This document shows, one piece after another, positions 9,101-15,800 of a stretch of DNA of 33,107 bases. A model generated the notes under the pieces. The model searched no databases, was not told the DNA's origin, and saw nothing but the letters and a program-made list of their open reading frames with translations. Each line of letters starts with the position of its first letter. Position 1 is the first letter of the stretch. Origin of the DNA: CAZYSK01 sp964649415 (GTDB lineage: Bacteria; Chloroflexota; Anaerolineae; B4-G1); contig CAZYSK010000065.1 in assembly GCA_964649415.1 (NCBI GenBank), positions 1 to 33,107 on the forward strand. Reading direction: 5' to 3'. Made by a program: the position numbers and the translations under genes.

Positions 9101-10263
9101 ACGAGCAGGGGCACCGGCTGGCATATCCGGTTGGTGACCGGTCACGTGCTACTGACGAAGGGGATGAGCCGGGTGTAAGCGACGGACCATCGGAATGGCG
9201 CGTTCAGTATGGAGAGGGGGGGGCATCGGAATGGCTCCGTTCACAGGGGAACGGCGTATCGCCAGTCCCGCCTAGCTTCGAGGCCGCCTTTGGGTCTGGT
9301 GCTCCGGGCGACGCGTCAGAGGAGACCTGCTCGCTGATGGCGTTTCCCCTCTCCGTGGGGGGGGATGTGCTCGGAGTCATGCTCGTCGCCTGGCCTGCCG
9401 CGGCGACGGAACCGCCGCGCTACTTGCGCCAGGATACGGAATCGAGGCGGCTGGAGATCATCACCGGCGTCGCGCATCAGGCGGCTCTGGCCGTACAGAG
9501 CGATCTCCTCCGGCGAGAGATGGGGGAGCGCGAGCGGATGGCGCGTGAGCTGCAGCTTGCCCACGAGATCCAGCAGACCTTTATGCCCGACCAGGTGCCA
9601 CCTCTGCCTGGCTGGGAGTTGGCTTTTGCCTGGCGGGCAGCGCGTCAGGTGGCCGGTGACTTCTACGATTTCTTCGAGTTACCCGATGGGCGGTTGGGGA
9701 TGGTTATCGCGGACGTGGCTGACAAGGGCATGCCCGCTGCGCTCTTTATGGCGCTCACTCGCACCCTGATGCGGGCGACGGCGTTGGAGGAGAAATCACC
9801 GGCGGCAGCTCTTGCGTGCGTCAATGACCTGCTGGTGCCGGATGCCCATCACGGGATGTTTGTCACCGCCATCTATGCCACGCTGTCCCTGGACACGGGC
9901 GAATTGATCTACGCGAATGCCGGGCACAACCTGCCGCTGCTGGTGCGGGCTCGCACACGCCAACTGGAGCAACTCAAGAAGGGGGGCATGGCGCTCGGCG
10001 TGCTTGAGGGGGTCCGATCTGAGGACCGCGCAGTCCGGCTGGAGCCGGGCGACCACCTGGTGTTCTACACCGATGGTATCACGGAGGCGTTCTCCCCGGA
10101 GGGCGAGCTGTACGGCGAAGGACGTCTGCGGACGGCAATTCAGGCCGCCGGTGATGGGGATGCCCAGGGGATGCTGAATGCCATTGAGGAATCGGTGATT
10201 GCCTTCGCCGGTGACGTGCCCCTGTCGGACGATCGGACGCTCATGGTGCTTCGCCGGCGATAG
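6181..10263 (+). CDS. Multi-GAF PP2C-type (SpoIIE/RsbU) serine phosphatase
   Basis: Cytoplasmic sensor phosphatase, 1360 residues, expected to dephosphorylate the STAS antagonist. About six successive GAF-like domains (roughly 60-190, 195-375, 375-545, 555-710, 715-880, 885-1110) each end in a helix of the type A-I-E-N-A-R-L. A short coiled segment (R-E-L-Q-L-A-H-E-I-Q-Q, about 1120) leads to the SpoIIE domain (about 1135-1360) with V-A-G-D-F-Y-D, I-A-D-V-A-D-K-G, A-N-A-G-H-N-L-P, Y-T-D-G-I-T-E-A and S-D-D-R-T-L, so the metal-binding acids are intact. There is no membrane segment. The ATG at 6181 is chosen; a TTG at 6169 is possible. Two low-complexity insertions coincide with palindromic repeats read in frame: a hairpin at 6540-6556 (P-A-R-C-W-R) in GAF1, and two 36-bp units at 9188-9259 (P-S-E-W-R ... 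A-S-E-W-L) in GAF6. Ligands are unknown. Confidence 0.93.
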   Translation: MQSHDRSMLREVLGLSERLIAEPTVEARRKLIVETAARLVEGRADLWLAAEPRRWPGGDALDAPKGSPDSQPASSPVEPPSDLVRRALEAVGQSSTALGRGGAEKAGQAADIGRASADLVPARCWRSSDCTSVAVPLLTQDALVGVLEVSRPGGSPFDDGEIEVLECLAAQSVVALQVARQVAVERRHVEQLSLVCRVSAQIADVVDLDELSLRVTELILDTFNYYYVALFILEPDGEVVRLRASARQSGHSQREPGELPRRVRECPRVRHVVPPPPHEVRLGQGLIGQVAQTGVEILANDVGQEPRYRYVDALPETQAEVALPLQIEEQVLGVLDVQSDQADAFDETDLLVLRALADQIAIAVEDARLYDDLCRRADQLAAVAEVGRAVVSILDLETLLEEVVELIHRQFGYPFVYLFTVNRLRGQIVYRAGVGPRVQGLQAEGVVCSLDESEGLVPWVACHGESVLTDDVDRDPRSKSSELRPPGSRAELAVPLVFGDDVLGVLDVHSDRRDAFTEADRSLFEALAGSVAIAIRNASLYRSERWRRQVADSLREVAGILSANVALDQVLEAILIELERTLPYDLAAIWLVRRGDLCLSAVHGDIAEVCVSDISPDAGPWISQALSADQPIIRSPQAPYEPLGAALGFPSDYSAISAPLRAGDRRLGILTLAHHTPGRYGVESQAMTAAFASHAAVAIENARLFQEAQEKARVSTVMLQVAKTTQALATLDEVLDAVVRLVPTLVGVERCAILMWDEPGLSFVPAAAYGFSPAQQATFDQWSIAAGSEPVLDSLRMDQAPVFVYDVATDSRLSGEVVWALGFESLLLLPLVAQDEVLGTMLVDYQSDWLEPGAPETLHDDRLLTIQGIALQAAAATENVRLREAQQQEAYVSAALLQVAQAVTSLNDLDDILGAIVRMSPILVGVEQCVIFLWDAEQGVFRLTQAYGLPHEVEADSRVRRYAPGDFPLLDAVHEQGHRLAYPVGDRSRATDEGDEPGVSDGPSEWRVQYGEGGASEWLRSQGNGVSPVPPSFEAAFGSGAPGDASEETCSLMAFPLSVGGDVLGVMLVAWPAAATEPPRYLRQDTESRRLEIITGVAHQAALAVQSDLLRREMGERERMARELQLAHEIQQTFMPDQVPPLPGWELAFAWRAARQVAGDFYDFFELPDGRLGMVIADVADKGMPAALFMALTRTLMRATALEEKSPAAALACVNDLLVPDAHHGMFVTAIYATLSLDTGELIYANAGHNLPLLVRARTRQLEQLKKGGMALGVLEGVRSEDRAVRLEPGDHLVFYTDGITEAFSPEGELYGEGRLRTAIQAAGDGDAQGMLNAIEESVIAFAGDVPLSDDRTLMVLRRR
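6525..6556. repeat. In-frame palindromic repeats inside GAF1 of the phosphatase
   Basis: A perfect 10-bp palindrome GTCCGCGGAC (6525-6534) is followed by the hairpin GCCAGCA-AGA-TGCTGGC (6540-6556) and GGTCC. The hairpin is read in frame as P-A-R-C-W-R. It is the covarying relative of the intergenic hairpin at 5065-5081. Confidence 0.7.
9188..9259 (+). repeat. Two 36-bp units read in frame in GAF6 of the phosphatase
   Basis: CATCGGAATGGC occurs at 9188 and again exactly 36 bases later at 9224. Translation gives two 12-residue units beginning P-S-E-W-R and A-S-E-W-L. The core is the same CATCnGAATGGC palindrome that makes the three 12-residue P-S-E-W-R units in the receiver protein at 11205-11813. 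A perfect palindrome GTGACCGGTCAC lies shortly before, at 9134-9145. Confidence 0.75.
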
Positions 10264-10305
10264 GCCCAGTCTGCCGACTGATCGCGCGTCCGCCGGGGTT
10301 TCCGG

Positions 10306-10680
10306 TTACTCGACGAATATCTCTACTCGTTCGCGGTCCTCTTGGTCTATCACGTCCACGATCTTGCCAGATGCACCCGCCTGCACGGCCCCAACGAGAT
10401 CCTGCGCGTCGATCTCCTGGCGAGCGAAACGCGCGCCCATGTGGATGCCCGCATTGACCAGGCTCCACGGGATGACCATATCCACCTTCTGCCGGCCGGT
10501 CTCCAAGTCCGTCACCCGGACGTGTAGCTGGCGCGGGGCCGTCCCTGCGTCTTCTGACCGCGCTTCCTTCCGGTGCTGGCCCGCTTTCAGAGCCTCCAGA
10601 AGCTGCGCTCCCTCCTCGGCAGTGATCTGACGGCTCTGGACCATTTTGAGGATTTGTATCCGTTCCTCTGCCGTGCCCAT
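10306..10680 (-). CDS. Small SHOCT-like domain protein (YvlB/LiaX N-terminal type)
   Basis: A 124-residue cytoplasmic protein of uncertain function. The first 35 residues (E-E-R-I-Q-I-L-K-M-V ... I-T-A-E-E-G-A-Q-L-L-E-A-L) match the short helical SHOCT-like module found at the start of YvlB/LiaX-type proteins and many small Chloroflexota proteins. The rest (about 50-124) contains V-R-V-T-D-L-E-T-G and I-P-W-S-L-V, a pattern I have seen following that module but cannot assign. The ATG at 10680 has GGAGGTG 5 bases upstream, so a longer reading into the leader repeats is rejected. It converges on the phosphatase gene with 42 bases between. A good promoter and a repeat-built leader lie upstream. 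Function is not inferred. Confidence 0.75.
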   Translation of the reverse strand: MGTAEERIQILKMVQSRQITAEEGAQLLEALKAGQHRKEARSEDAGTAPRQLHVRVTDLETGRQKVDMVIPWSLVNAGIHMGARFARQEIDAQDLVGAVQAGASGKIVDVIDQEDRERVEIFVE

Positions 10681-10713
10681 TGGGCACCTCCACAGGTGTG
10701 TCGTGCGGCTGGA

Positions 10714-10794
10714 CCGACCGCTGCGGTCGGCGACATCCGCCTCTAGAGAGTTCATTGTGCGGATGCAGACATCCGCCTCTAGAAAACTCATTGT
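10714..10794 (-). repeat. Leader made of a palindrome plus two 27-bp direct repeats at 36-bp period
   Basis: From the gene outward the elements are: the perfect hairpin CCGACCG-CTG-CGGTCGG (10714-10730); a 27-bp unit (10732-10758) beginning GACATCCGCC and ending CATTGT; and a second copy (10768-10794) with only a few differences. The units start 36 bases apart. Between them GCGGATG-CAGA-CATCCGC (10759-10776) can form a hairpin. The outer copy overlaps the predicted -10 box, so the repeats fill the transcribed leader. A relative lies in the mgtE leader. Confidence 0.8.
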
Positions 10795-10817
10795 AGCACA
10801 TTCTTCGCCGCTTACAA
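10790..10817 (-). promoter_or_regulatory. Predicted sigma70 promoter of the SHOCT-like gene
   Basis: Minus-strand TTGTAA (10812-10817), 16-base spacer, TACAAT (10790-10795). The spacing equals that of the mgtE promoter. The start would be near 10783, inside the repeat-built leader. Confidence 0.55.
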
Positions 10818-10833
10818 CACCACCAGGCCGTTT

Positions 10834-11202
10834 CTATAGAATCTCCCTGACTCTGTCGAGGAGTTCATCGATGCTGAATGGAAAGGTCAAGTGAAACACC
10901 CGGCGATCTGGGTCAGCGCTCGCCGTCTCTTCGCAGATGAGCAATATGGGAACATGCTCGATGTGCTCGGACAACGCACCCATAGCCGTTTGTATGATCG
11001 GTTCGCATGAAAGTGAACCGGTTGCGACTATGATTACGTCGAATCCATCTGTCTCAGTCTGAACGCGTTCTCCGCGCAGTGAGCACAGCCATTGATTCGT
11101 GACTGCCATGCGAACGCGCGCTAGAATCAACTCGATCGCCTGGGACAGCCTCTCGTCGTCACTGATGACGAGTGCTTTCTTCCCGGCCAATTCTGCAATC
11201 AT
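10834..11202 (-). CDS. Degenerate receiver-like (pseudo-receiver) protein
   Basis: A 122-residue protein with the outline of a response-regulator receiver but without its chemistry. The first strand and acid pair are present (A-L-V-I-S-D15-D16), and the predicted third strand reads F-D-V-I-I-V-A-T-G, so alanine (A60) stands where the phospho-accepting aspartate is expected. The usual switch lysine before the late proline is also lost (H-L-T-F-P-F). It would therefore not be phosphorylated and may act by binding. The ATG at 11202 has AGGAGA upstream. It begins 2 bases after the stop of the receiver gene at 11205, so the two are almost certainly co-translated. The fold assignment is moderately sure; the role is unknown. 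Confidence 0.75.
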   Translation of the reverse strand: MIAELAGKKALVISDDERLSQAIELILARVRMAVTNQWLCSLRGERVQTETDGFDVIIVATGSLSCEPIIQTAMGALSEHIEHVPILLICEETASADPDRRVFHLTFPFSIDELLDRVREIL

Positions 11203-11204
11203 CG

Positions 11205-11813
11205 TTATCTCTCCTGTCTCTCGATGGTGTGTGGCGAGTGCGCCGTTGGTCTGCCTGAGCTCCTGACTGCCAGTGGGCCGGCGGGCCACGTTGCCTCCTG
11301 GTTGCTACCGGGTCTGTCCAGGGCCTCCAGCGCCGCCTGGCGGATTTCGGTGAACCGCACGGGTTTGGACAGGATGCGCTGGACGGGAACGCGCTTGGCC
11401 TGCTCGCGCAGCACGTCGCTGCCATAGCCGGTGATCACGATGATGGCCGTGCGCGGGTGCAGCTCTCGCACGCGTGCCGCCAATGTCAGACCGTCCATGC
11501 CTGGCATCCCGTAGTCGGTGATCAACAGGTCAAATGCCTGTTGGTCGATGAGCTCCAGCGCCTGCTCGCCACCTGTCGCAACGGCGATCTCGCAATCCGC
11601 AAGGCTGGCCAGGCCGTCCCGCAGAGTCAGCAACACGTGTTCCTCGTCGTCCACGATCAAGATTTGTCTTGGTCTCAACCCGTCATCCCCGCAAAGGTGC
11701 CATTCTGGTGGCGCACCGTCGTCCTTGCAAAGTCGCCATTCTGATGGCGCACCGTCGTCCCCGCAAAGTCGCCATTCTGATGGCGCGCTGTCCTGCCTAG
11801 AAGCGCTAGCCAT
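11205..11813 (-). CDS. Single-domain response regulator with N-terminal 12-residue tandem repeat
   Basis: A 202-residue protein with one receiver domain (about 49-165): acid pair D55-D56, phospho-acceptor D100 (I-T-D-Y-G-M-P-G-M-D-G), T128 and K150 (S-K-P). No output domain follows, only a short polar tail, so it probably acts by protein contact or phosphotransfer. Residues 10-45 are three 12-residue units, consensus A-P-S-E-W-R-L-C-G-D-D-G, encoded by three 36-bp tandem DNA repeats. The ATG at 11813 is supported by GAGGTGG 7 bases upstream, so the repeats are translated. A weak -10-like TATAGT lies at 11847-11852. Phosphate may come from the nearby histidine kinase. Confidence 0.85.
   Translation of the reverse strand: MASASRQDSAPSEWRLCGDDGAPSEWRLCKDDGAPPEWHLCGDDGLRPRQILIVDDEEHVLLTLRDGLASLADCEIAVATGGEQALELIDQQAFDLLITDYGMPGMDGLTLAARVRELHPRTAIIVITGYGSDVLREQAKRVPVQRILSKPVRFTEIRQAALEALDRPGSNQEATWPAGPLAVRSSGRPTAHSPHTIERQER
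11680..11787 (-). repeat. Three 36-bp tandem repeats encoding P-S-E-W-R units
   Basis: Units at 11680-11715, 11716-11751 and 11752-11787 differ at only a few positions. Each contains the palindrome CGCCATTCTGATGGCG or a close variant (GCCATTCTGGTGGC in the first). The 36-bp length keeps the reading frame of the receiver gene. The palindrome also occurs outside coding sequence at 16369-16385. Confidence 0.9.
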
Positions 11814-11918
11814 TCGCCAACCACCTCAGTGTCTTGTTATGAAACCACTATAGCACACAGTGGGGTGGGTGACGTTAGCGTTGCGTGGCAGCTTTGTGGC
11901 GGTCACGTGGGACATGGG

Positions 11919-11951
11919 AAACGGGGCGACCGTATTCCGGTCGCCCCGTTT
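11919..11951. other. Perfect 14-bp hairpin between two response-regulator genes
   Basis: The arms AAACGGGGCGACCG (11919-11932) and CGGTCGCCCCGTTT (11938-11951) are exact reverse complements with a 5-base loop. It lies 3' of the minus-strand regulator that ends at 12003, but no U-run follows on that strand, so a classical intrinsic terminator is uncertain. Its core GACCG...CGGTC resembles the dispersed GACCG palindromes. The repeat CGGTGCTGAAGCGCCTGCTG adjoins it at 11976-11995. Confidence 0.7.
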
Positions 11952-12002
11952 CTGCGAACAGAGGCGCTCTCACGACGGTGCTGAAGCGCCTGCTGCGAAC
12001 GG

Positions 12003-12842
12003 TTATTCGCCTGCTGTGTATCCCACCCCGCGTACGGTGCGGATGACGGACGCATCGCCCGCGGCCGCTTTCATCTTGCGCCGGATGCGATAGATGTGAT
12101 AGCGCACCATGTCGCGCGCTTCCCACGCCTCGCTCTCGTACCCCTGCACCTCGCGCACCAACTCCTGCGGCGAAATCACGCGTGGGGCCTCGCTGGCCAG
12201 GTAGGCCAGCAGGTCGAACTCGGTGGGGCTGAGCTCCACCAAGCAGCCATCCAGTGTGATCACGTGGCGCATGAAGTCCACGATCAACCTGCCGTGTTCC
12301 AGGAACCGTGCGTGGGTGTCGGCGGTTTCGGTGGCTTGTTCGGCAGCGGGCTCGGCCGGTGCAGATTGTGCGCCAGCGGGTTCCTCCGCGCCAGTGGCTC
12401 GGATTTCCTCCAGGCTTCTGGCCAGGCTGTGCTCCAACTGGTCGAGCAACTCACGCTGCCGTGTCTCGCGCTGGCGTTTCAGCAGTCCCGTGCGCACACT
12501 CTCGCGCAGCTCCACCGTTTTGCAGGGCTTGAACAGGTAGTCGTGAGCGCCCTCGCGCAACGCCCGGACCGCTGTATCCAGTGATGCGTGGGCTGTGAGC
12601 ACGATCACGGCCGTTTCCGGCGACTGGCGGCGCAGCCGGGTCAACACTTCCATCCCTCCGATGCCTTGCATCCTCAGGTCAATCAGCGCTAGATCGAATT
12701 CGCGTGTCTTGATGCATTCGAGCGCGGCTTCGCCGCTGTCGACGGCCATCACCTGGTGGCCATCGCGTGTCAATATCTCCTCCAGGAAGAACCGCACGCC
12801 CTCCTCGTCGTCTACAACCAGGATCTTGGCTGTCGTGTCCAT
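12003..12842 (-). CDS. OmpR/PhoB-type response regulator (receiver + winged helix)
   Basis: DNA-binding response regulator, 279 residues. The receiver (about 5-120) has D11-D12, phospho-acceptor D55 (A-L-I-D-L-R-M) and K105 (F-K-P-C). A long charged and alanine-rich linker (about 125-185) leads to a C-terminal winged-helix domain (about 188-279) with L-S-P-T-E-F-D-L-L-A-Y-L and R-T-V-R-G-V-G-Y, the hallmarks of Trans_reg_C. The receiver looks more like NtrC-type sequences than typical OmpR, and the linker is unusually long. The ATG at 12842 has AGGA upstream. It follows the histidine kinase by 23 bases and is its likely partner. OmpR-family proteins usually bind direct repeats about 11 bp apart. 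Confidence 0.92.
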   Translation of the reverse strand: MDTTAKILVVDDEEGVRFFLEEILTRDGHQVMAVDSGEAALECIKTREFDLALIDLRMQGIGGMEVLTRLRRQSPETAVIVLTAHASLDTAVRALREGAHDYLFKPCKTVELRESVRTGLLKRQRETRQRELLDQLEHSLARSLEEIRATGAEEPAGAQSAPAEPAAEQATETADTHARFLEHGRLIVDFMRHVITLDGCLVELSPTEFDLLAYLASEAPRVISPQELVREVQGYESEAWEARDMVRYHIYRIRRKMKAAAGDASVIRTVRGVGYTAGE

Positions 12843-12865
12843 CGCATTTCCTATCCTATGCGAAA

Positions 12866-15800
12866 TCACTCGGGTGTCTGCATCCGCGGTGTCTGCATCC
12901 GCCACGTCTGTTCTACCGGTAGCAGAATCGTGAAGGTCGTGCCCCTATGCCTCTGGCTCGTCGCCGTGATGTCTCCGTGGTGGGCCTGAATGATTCCATA
13001 GCTGATCGAGAGGCCTAGCCCTGTGCCACGCTCCTTGGTGGTGAAGAACGGCTCAAAGATGCGGGACAGCGCCCCCGGCGATATGCCCTGTCCGGTGTCG
13101 CTGAACTCGATGCGCACCGCCGGTTGGGGCGGCTGAGCGCCTTCGGTCTGCACGTGATCATGGGCGGTAGACACGCGCAGCCTCCCGCCGGCCGGCATGG
13201 CGTCAATGGCATTGAGCACCAGGTTCAGAAAGACCTGCTTGAGGTGATCGGGGTTGGCCTGGATTGTGGGCAACGCGTCGGTCCAGTCACGTTCGACGGC
13301 GACGTCGCTGTGCTGCAACTGCTTGTTCGTGAGTGCCAGCACACTGTCCAGCACGGCGTGCAGGTCGGTGGCCTGCCATCCTTTGCGCGCCGGGCGATAG
13401 AAGTCGCGCATCCGGCGCACGATATCGGAGATGCGCTCGATCTCAGCCCCGGCGGTGGTCAGATAGCGCTGCAATGCCTCTGGACGTTGTTCCCCATCGA
13501 CTTCCTCCTCGACCAGCGTCAGACAGCCCTGGATTGCCTGGAGCGGGTTGTTGATCTCGTGGGCGATGGAGGCGACGAGCCGGCCCAGGGCGGCCATCTT
13601 CTCCGTTTGGATCAGTTGCCTCTGCGCCTCGTCCCATTCGCGCAGCAGCGTCTTCAGCTCTTCGTACAGACTCGCATTTTCCAATGCCACGGCCAGCGTG
13701 GAGGCAAGGGCCTGCAGGGTGCGTAGCTCCTCGCGGGTGTAGACGCCCGCCGCGCTGCTGGACACGGCGATGACGCCAATGGCCTGCTCCGGGGTGAGCA
13801 GGGGGGCGGCCATCATCGCCCGCGTCGTGGTGCCGATGTGTTGGTCCACCCGGGCCAGAAAACGGGCGTCCTGCTGCGCGTCCTCGACGAGCACCGGCTG
13901 GCGATGCTCCAGTGCCCACCCGGTGATGCCCTCGCCCGGTGCCAGGCGAAGCGTATGCCCCCGCTGCTCCCCGACTGTCTGCTCCTGATTGTCTGCCCCT
14001 GACCGTCTGCGGTCGGCACCGTCCGCCATCGCCTGCACCAGGTCTAGCTCGCCCGTCTCGGGAACGAGCTGCAGCAGGACAACTGTCTCGGCCTGGAACA
14101 GGCGCTGGATCTGTGCCACGGCAGCGTGGACGACTGTGGAATAGTCCAGCGTGGCGGTCAGCGCCAGCCCGATCTCATTCAGCAGCGCCAGTTCGTCGGC
14201 GCGCGCCCGCGTGGCCGTGTAGAGGCGGGCGTTCTCCAGGGCCACGGCAGCGATGGACGCGACGGCCTCGAGCAGGCCCAAGTCGTCGCTGCTGAACGTG
14301 CCCCGACGCTTGTTGACGATCTCGATCGCGCCGGTGATCTCGCCGGCGTGCTGCAAGGGTGCGCAACACAGGGAGTGCGTCTCGAAGCCGGTGGCTGCGT
14401 CTATGCCGTCATACCAGCGGGGGTCCTGGTGTACGTCGTTCACGTGCACCGCCTGGCCGTGCTGGGCCACCCATCCGGCGATACCCTGCCCTGGCTGGAG
14501 ATATTGGCCACGCAGGCTCTCCCTGGCCGGGTCGTCGGCCGCCGAGGCCAGGGCGAAGAACATGTTCCCTGTGTCCGGCTCACGCATGAGGATGCTCCCC
14601 TCGGCCGCGTCCAGTGCCTGGCACGTGAGTCTCAGAACCTGATGCAGCACGGTGTCCAAATCCAGCGACGAGCCGGCGGCGGCACTGATGGCGTTGAGCG
14701 TGGCCAGGCGTGTGGAGTGCGCCTGACTGGCGCGGTAGAGGCGGGCGTTCTGGATCGCCTGGCCGGCGCGATGGGCTGCCGCCTGTGCCAACGCCCGATC
14801 CCTCTCAAGTGGGGGACCTGATGCCTGCCCGCCCAGGGCCAGCACCGCGAGCAATTCCCCGTCACTCCATATGGGGAAGATGAGGTTGTTGGCGCTCCAT
14901 CTCTCGGCCACGTCGCGCCTTCCACTGATCGCGACCAGGTCGTCCAGCGATAGCGGGGGCCCTTCCTCAGACGCTGCCGACCGCGGACGGTTGGAGGGTG
15001 TCATGCCAGCAAGATGCTGTGCGCAAGGCGCCCTCTCATGCGGAACGTGGCGGTCCCTGTCCTCCAGGCGGCGGGAGAGGGTGTGCAGGCGCTGCATGTC
15101 TTCCCAGGGCGTACCCTGGACCTTGCCTCGTTCCAGCGTGAATACGCGGTCCAGGCCATCGTCCCCATGCCCGTCCTCGGGCATCACGATCAGCATGCCC
15201 TCGGGCGCGCCCAGGGCTGCGGCGATTTGCTGCAGGGTCGTCACTGCTACCTGCTGCTGGTCCAGCGTGGCCGCCAGTGCCCGATCCAATTCGTTGAGCA
15301 CCCGCAGGCGGTCCACCTGGCGCGCAGCCTGGTAAAGCCGCGCGTTCTCGAACGCCACGGCGATCTGGCCGGCCAGGGTTTCCGCGACCATCACGTCGCT
15401 CTCGTCGAAGGCGTCGACATGGGGGCTCTGGATGTCGAGCACGGCGATGGTCTCCCCTGCCACGCGGACGGGCACGCTCAGCTCGGCCCGCGTGATGATT
15501 TCGTCGCTGCCGGGAAGTGGGTTGACGTAGCGGGGCTCGGCGCTGACGTCGTTGGCCAACAGCCGCTCACCGTGGCGGGCCACCCAGCCCAGTATGCCCT
15601 CGCTCAGCTTCTGCCGATAGCCTTGGGGCATGATCTCGGCGTAGACGCCGGCCCTGGCCCGGTCTACCAGTTCGCCACGCTCCCGGTCCACGGTGAAGAG
15701 CCACACGTTGTGATAGCCGAATCCTTCGTGCATCAGGTGGGCAGCCCGGTCCAGCACGGCGTCCAGTTCGAGCACAGCCGCGATCTGCCCGCCGATCTCG

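Noticed and set aside
7621..9114. A 497-residue minus-strand open frame
   Set aside because: It is antisense to the multi-GAF phosphatase and shows no domain signature.
10681..10791. N-terminal extension of the SHOCT-like protein into the leader
   Set aside because: The extension is translated repeat sequence, while GGAGGTG lies at the right distance from the ATG at 10680.
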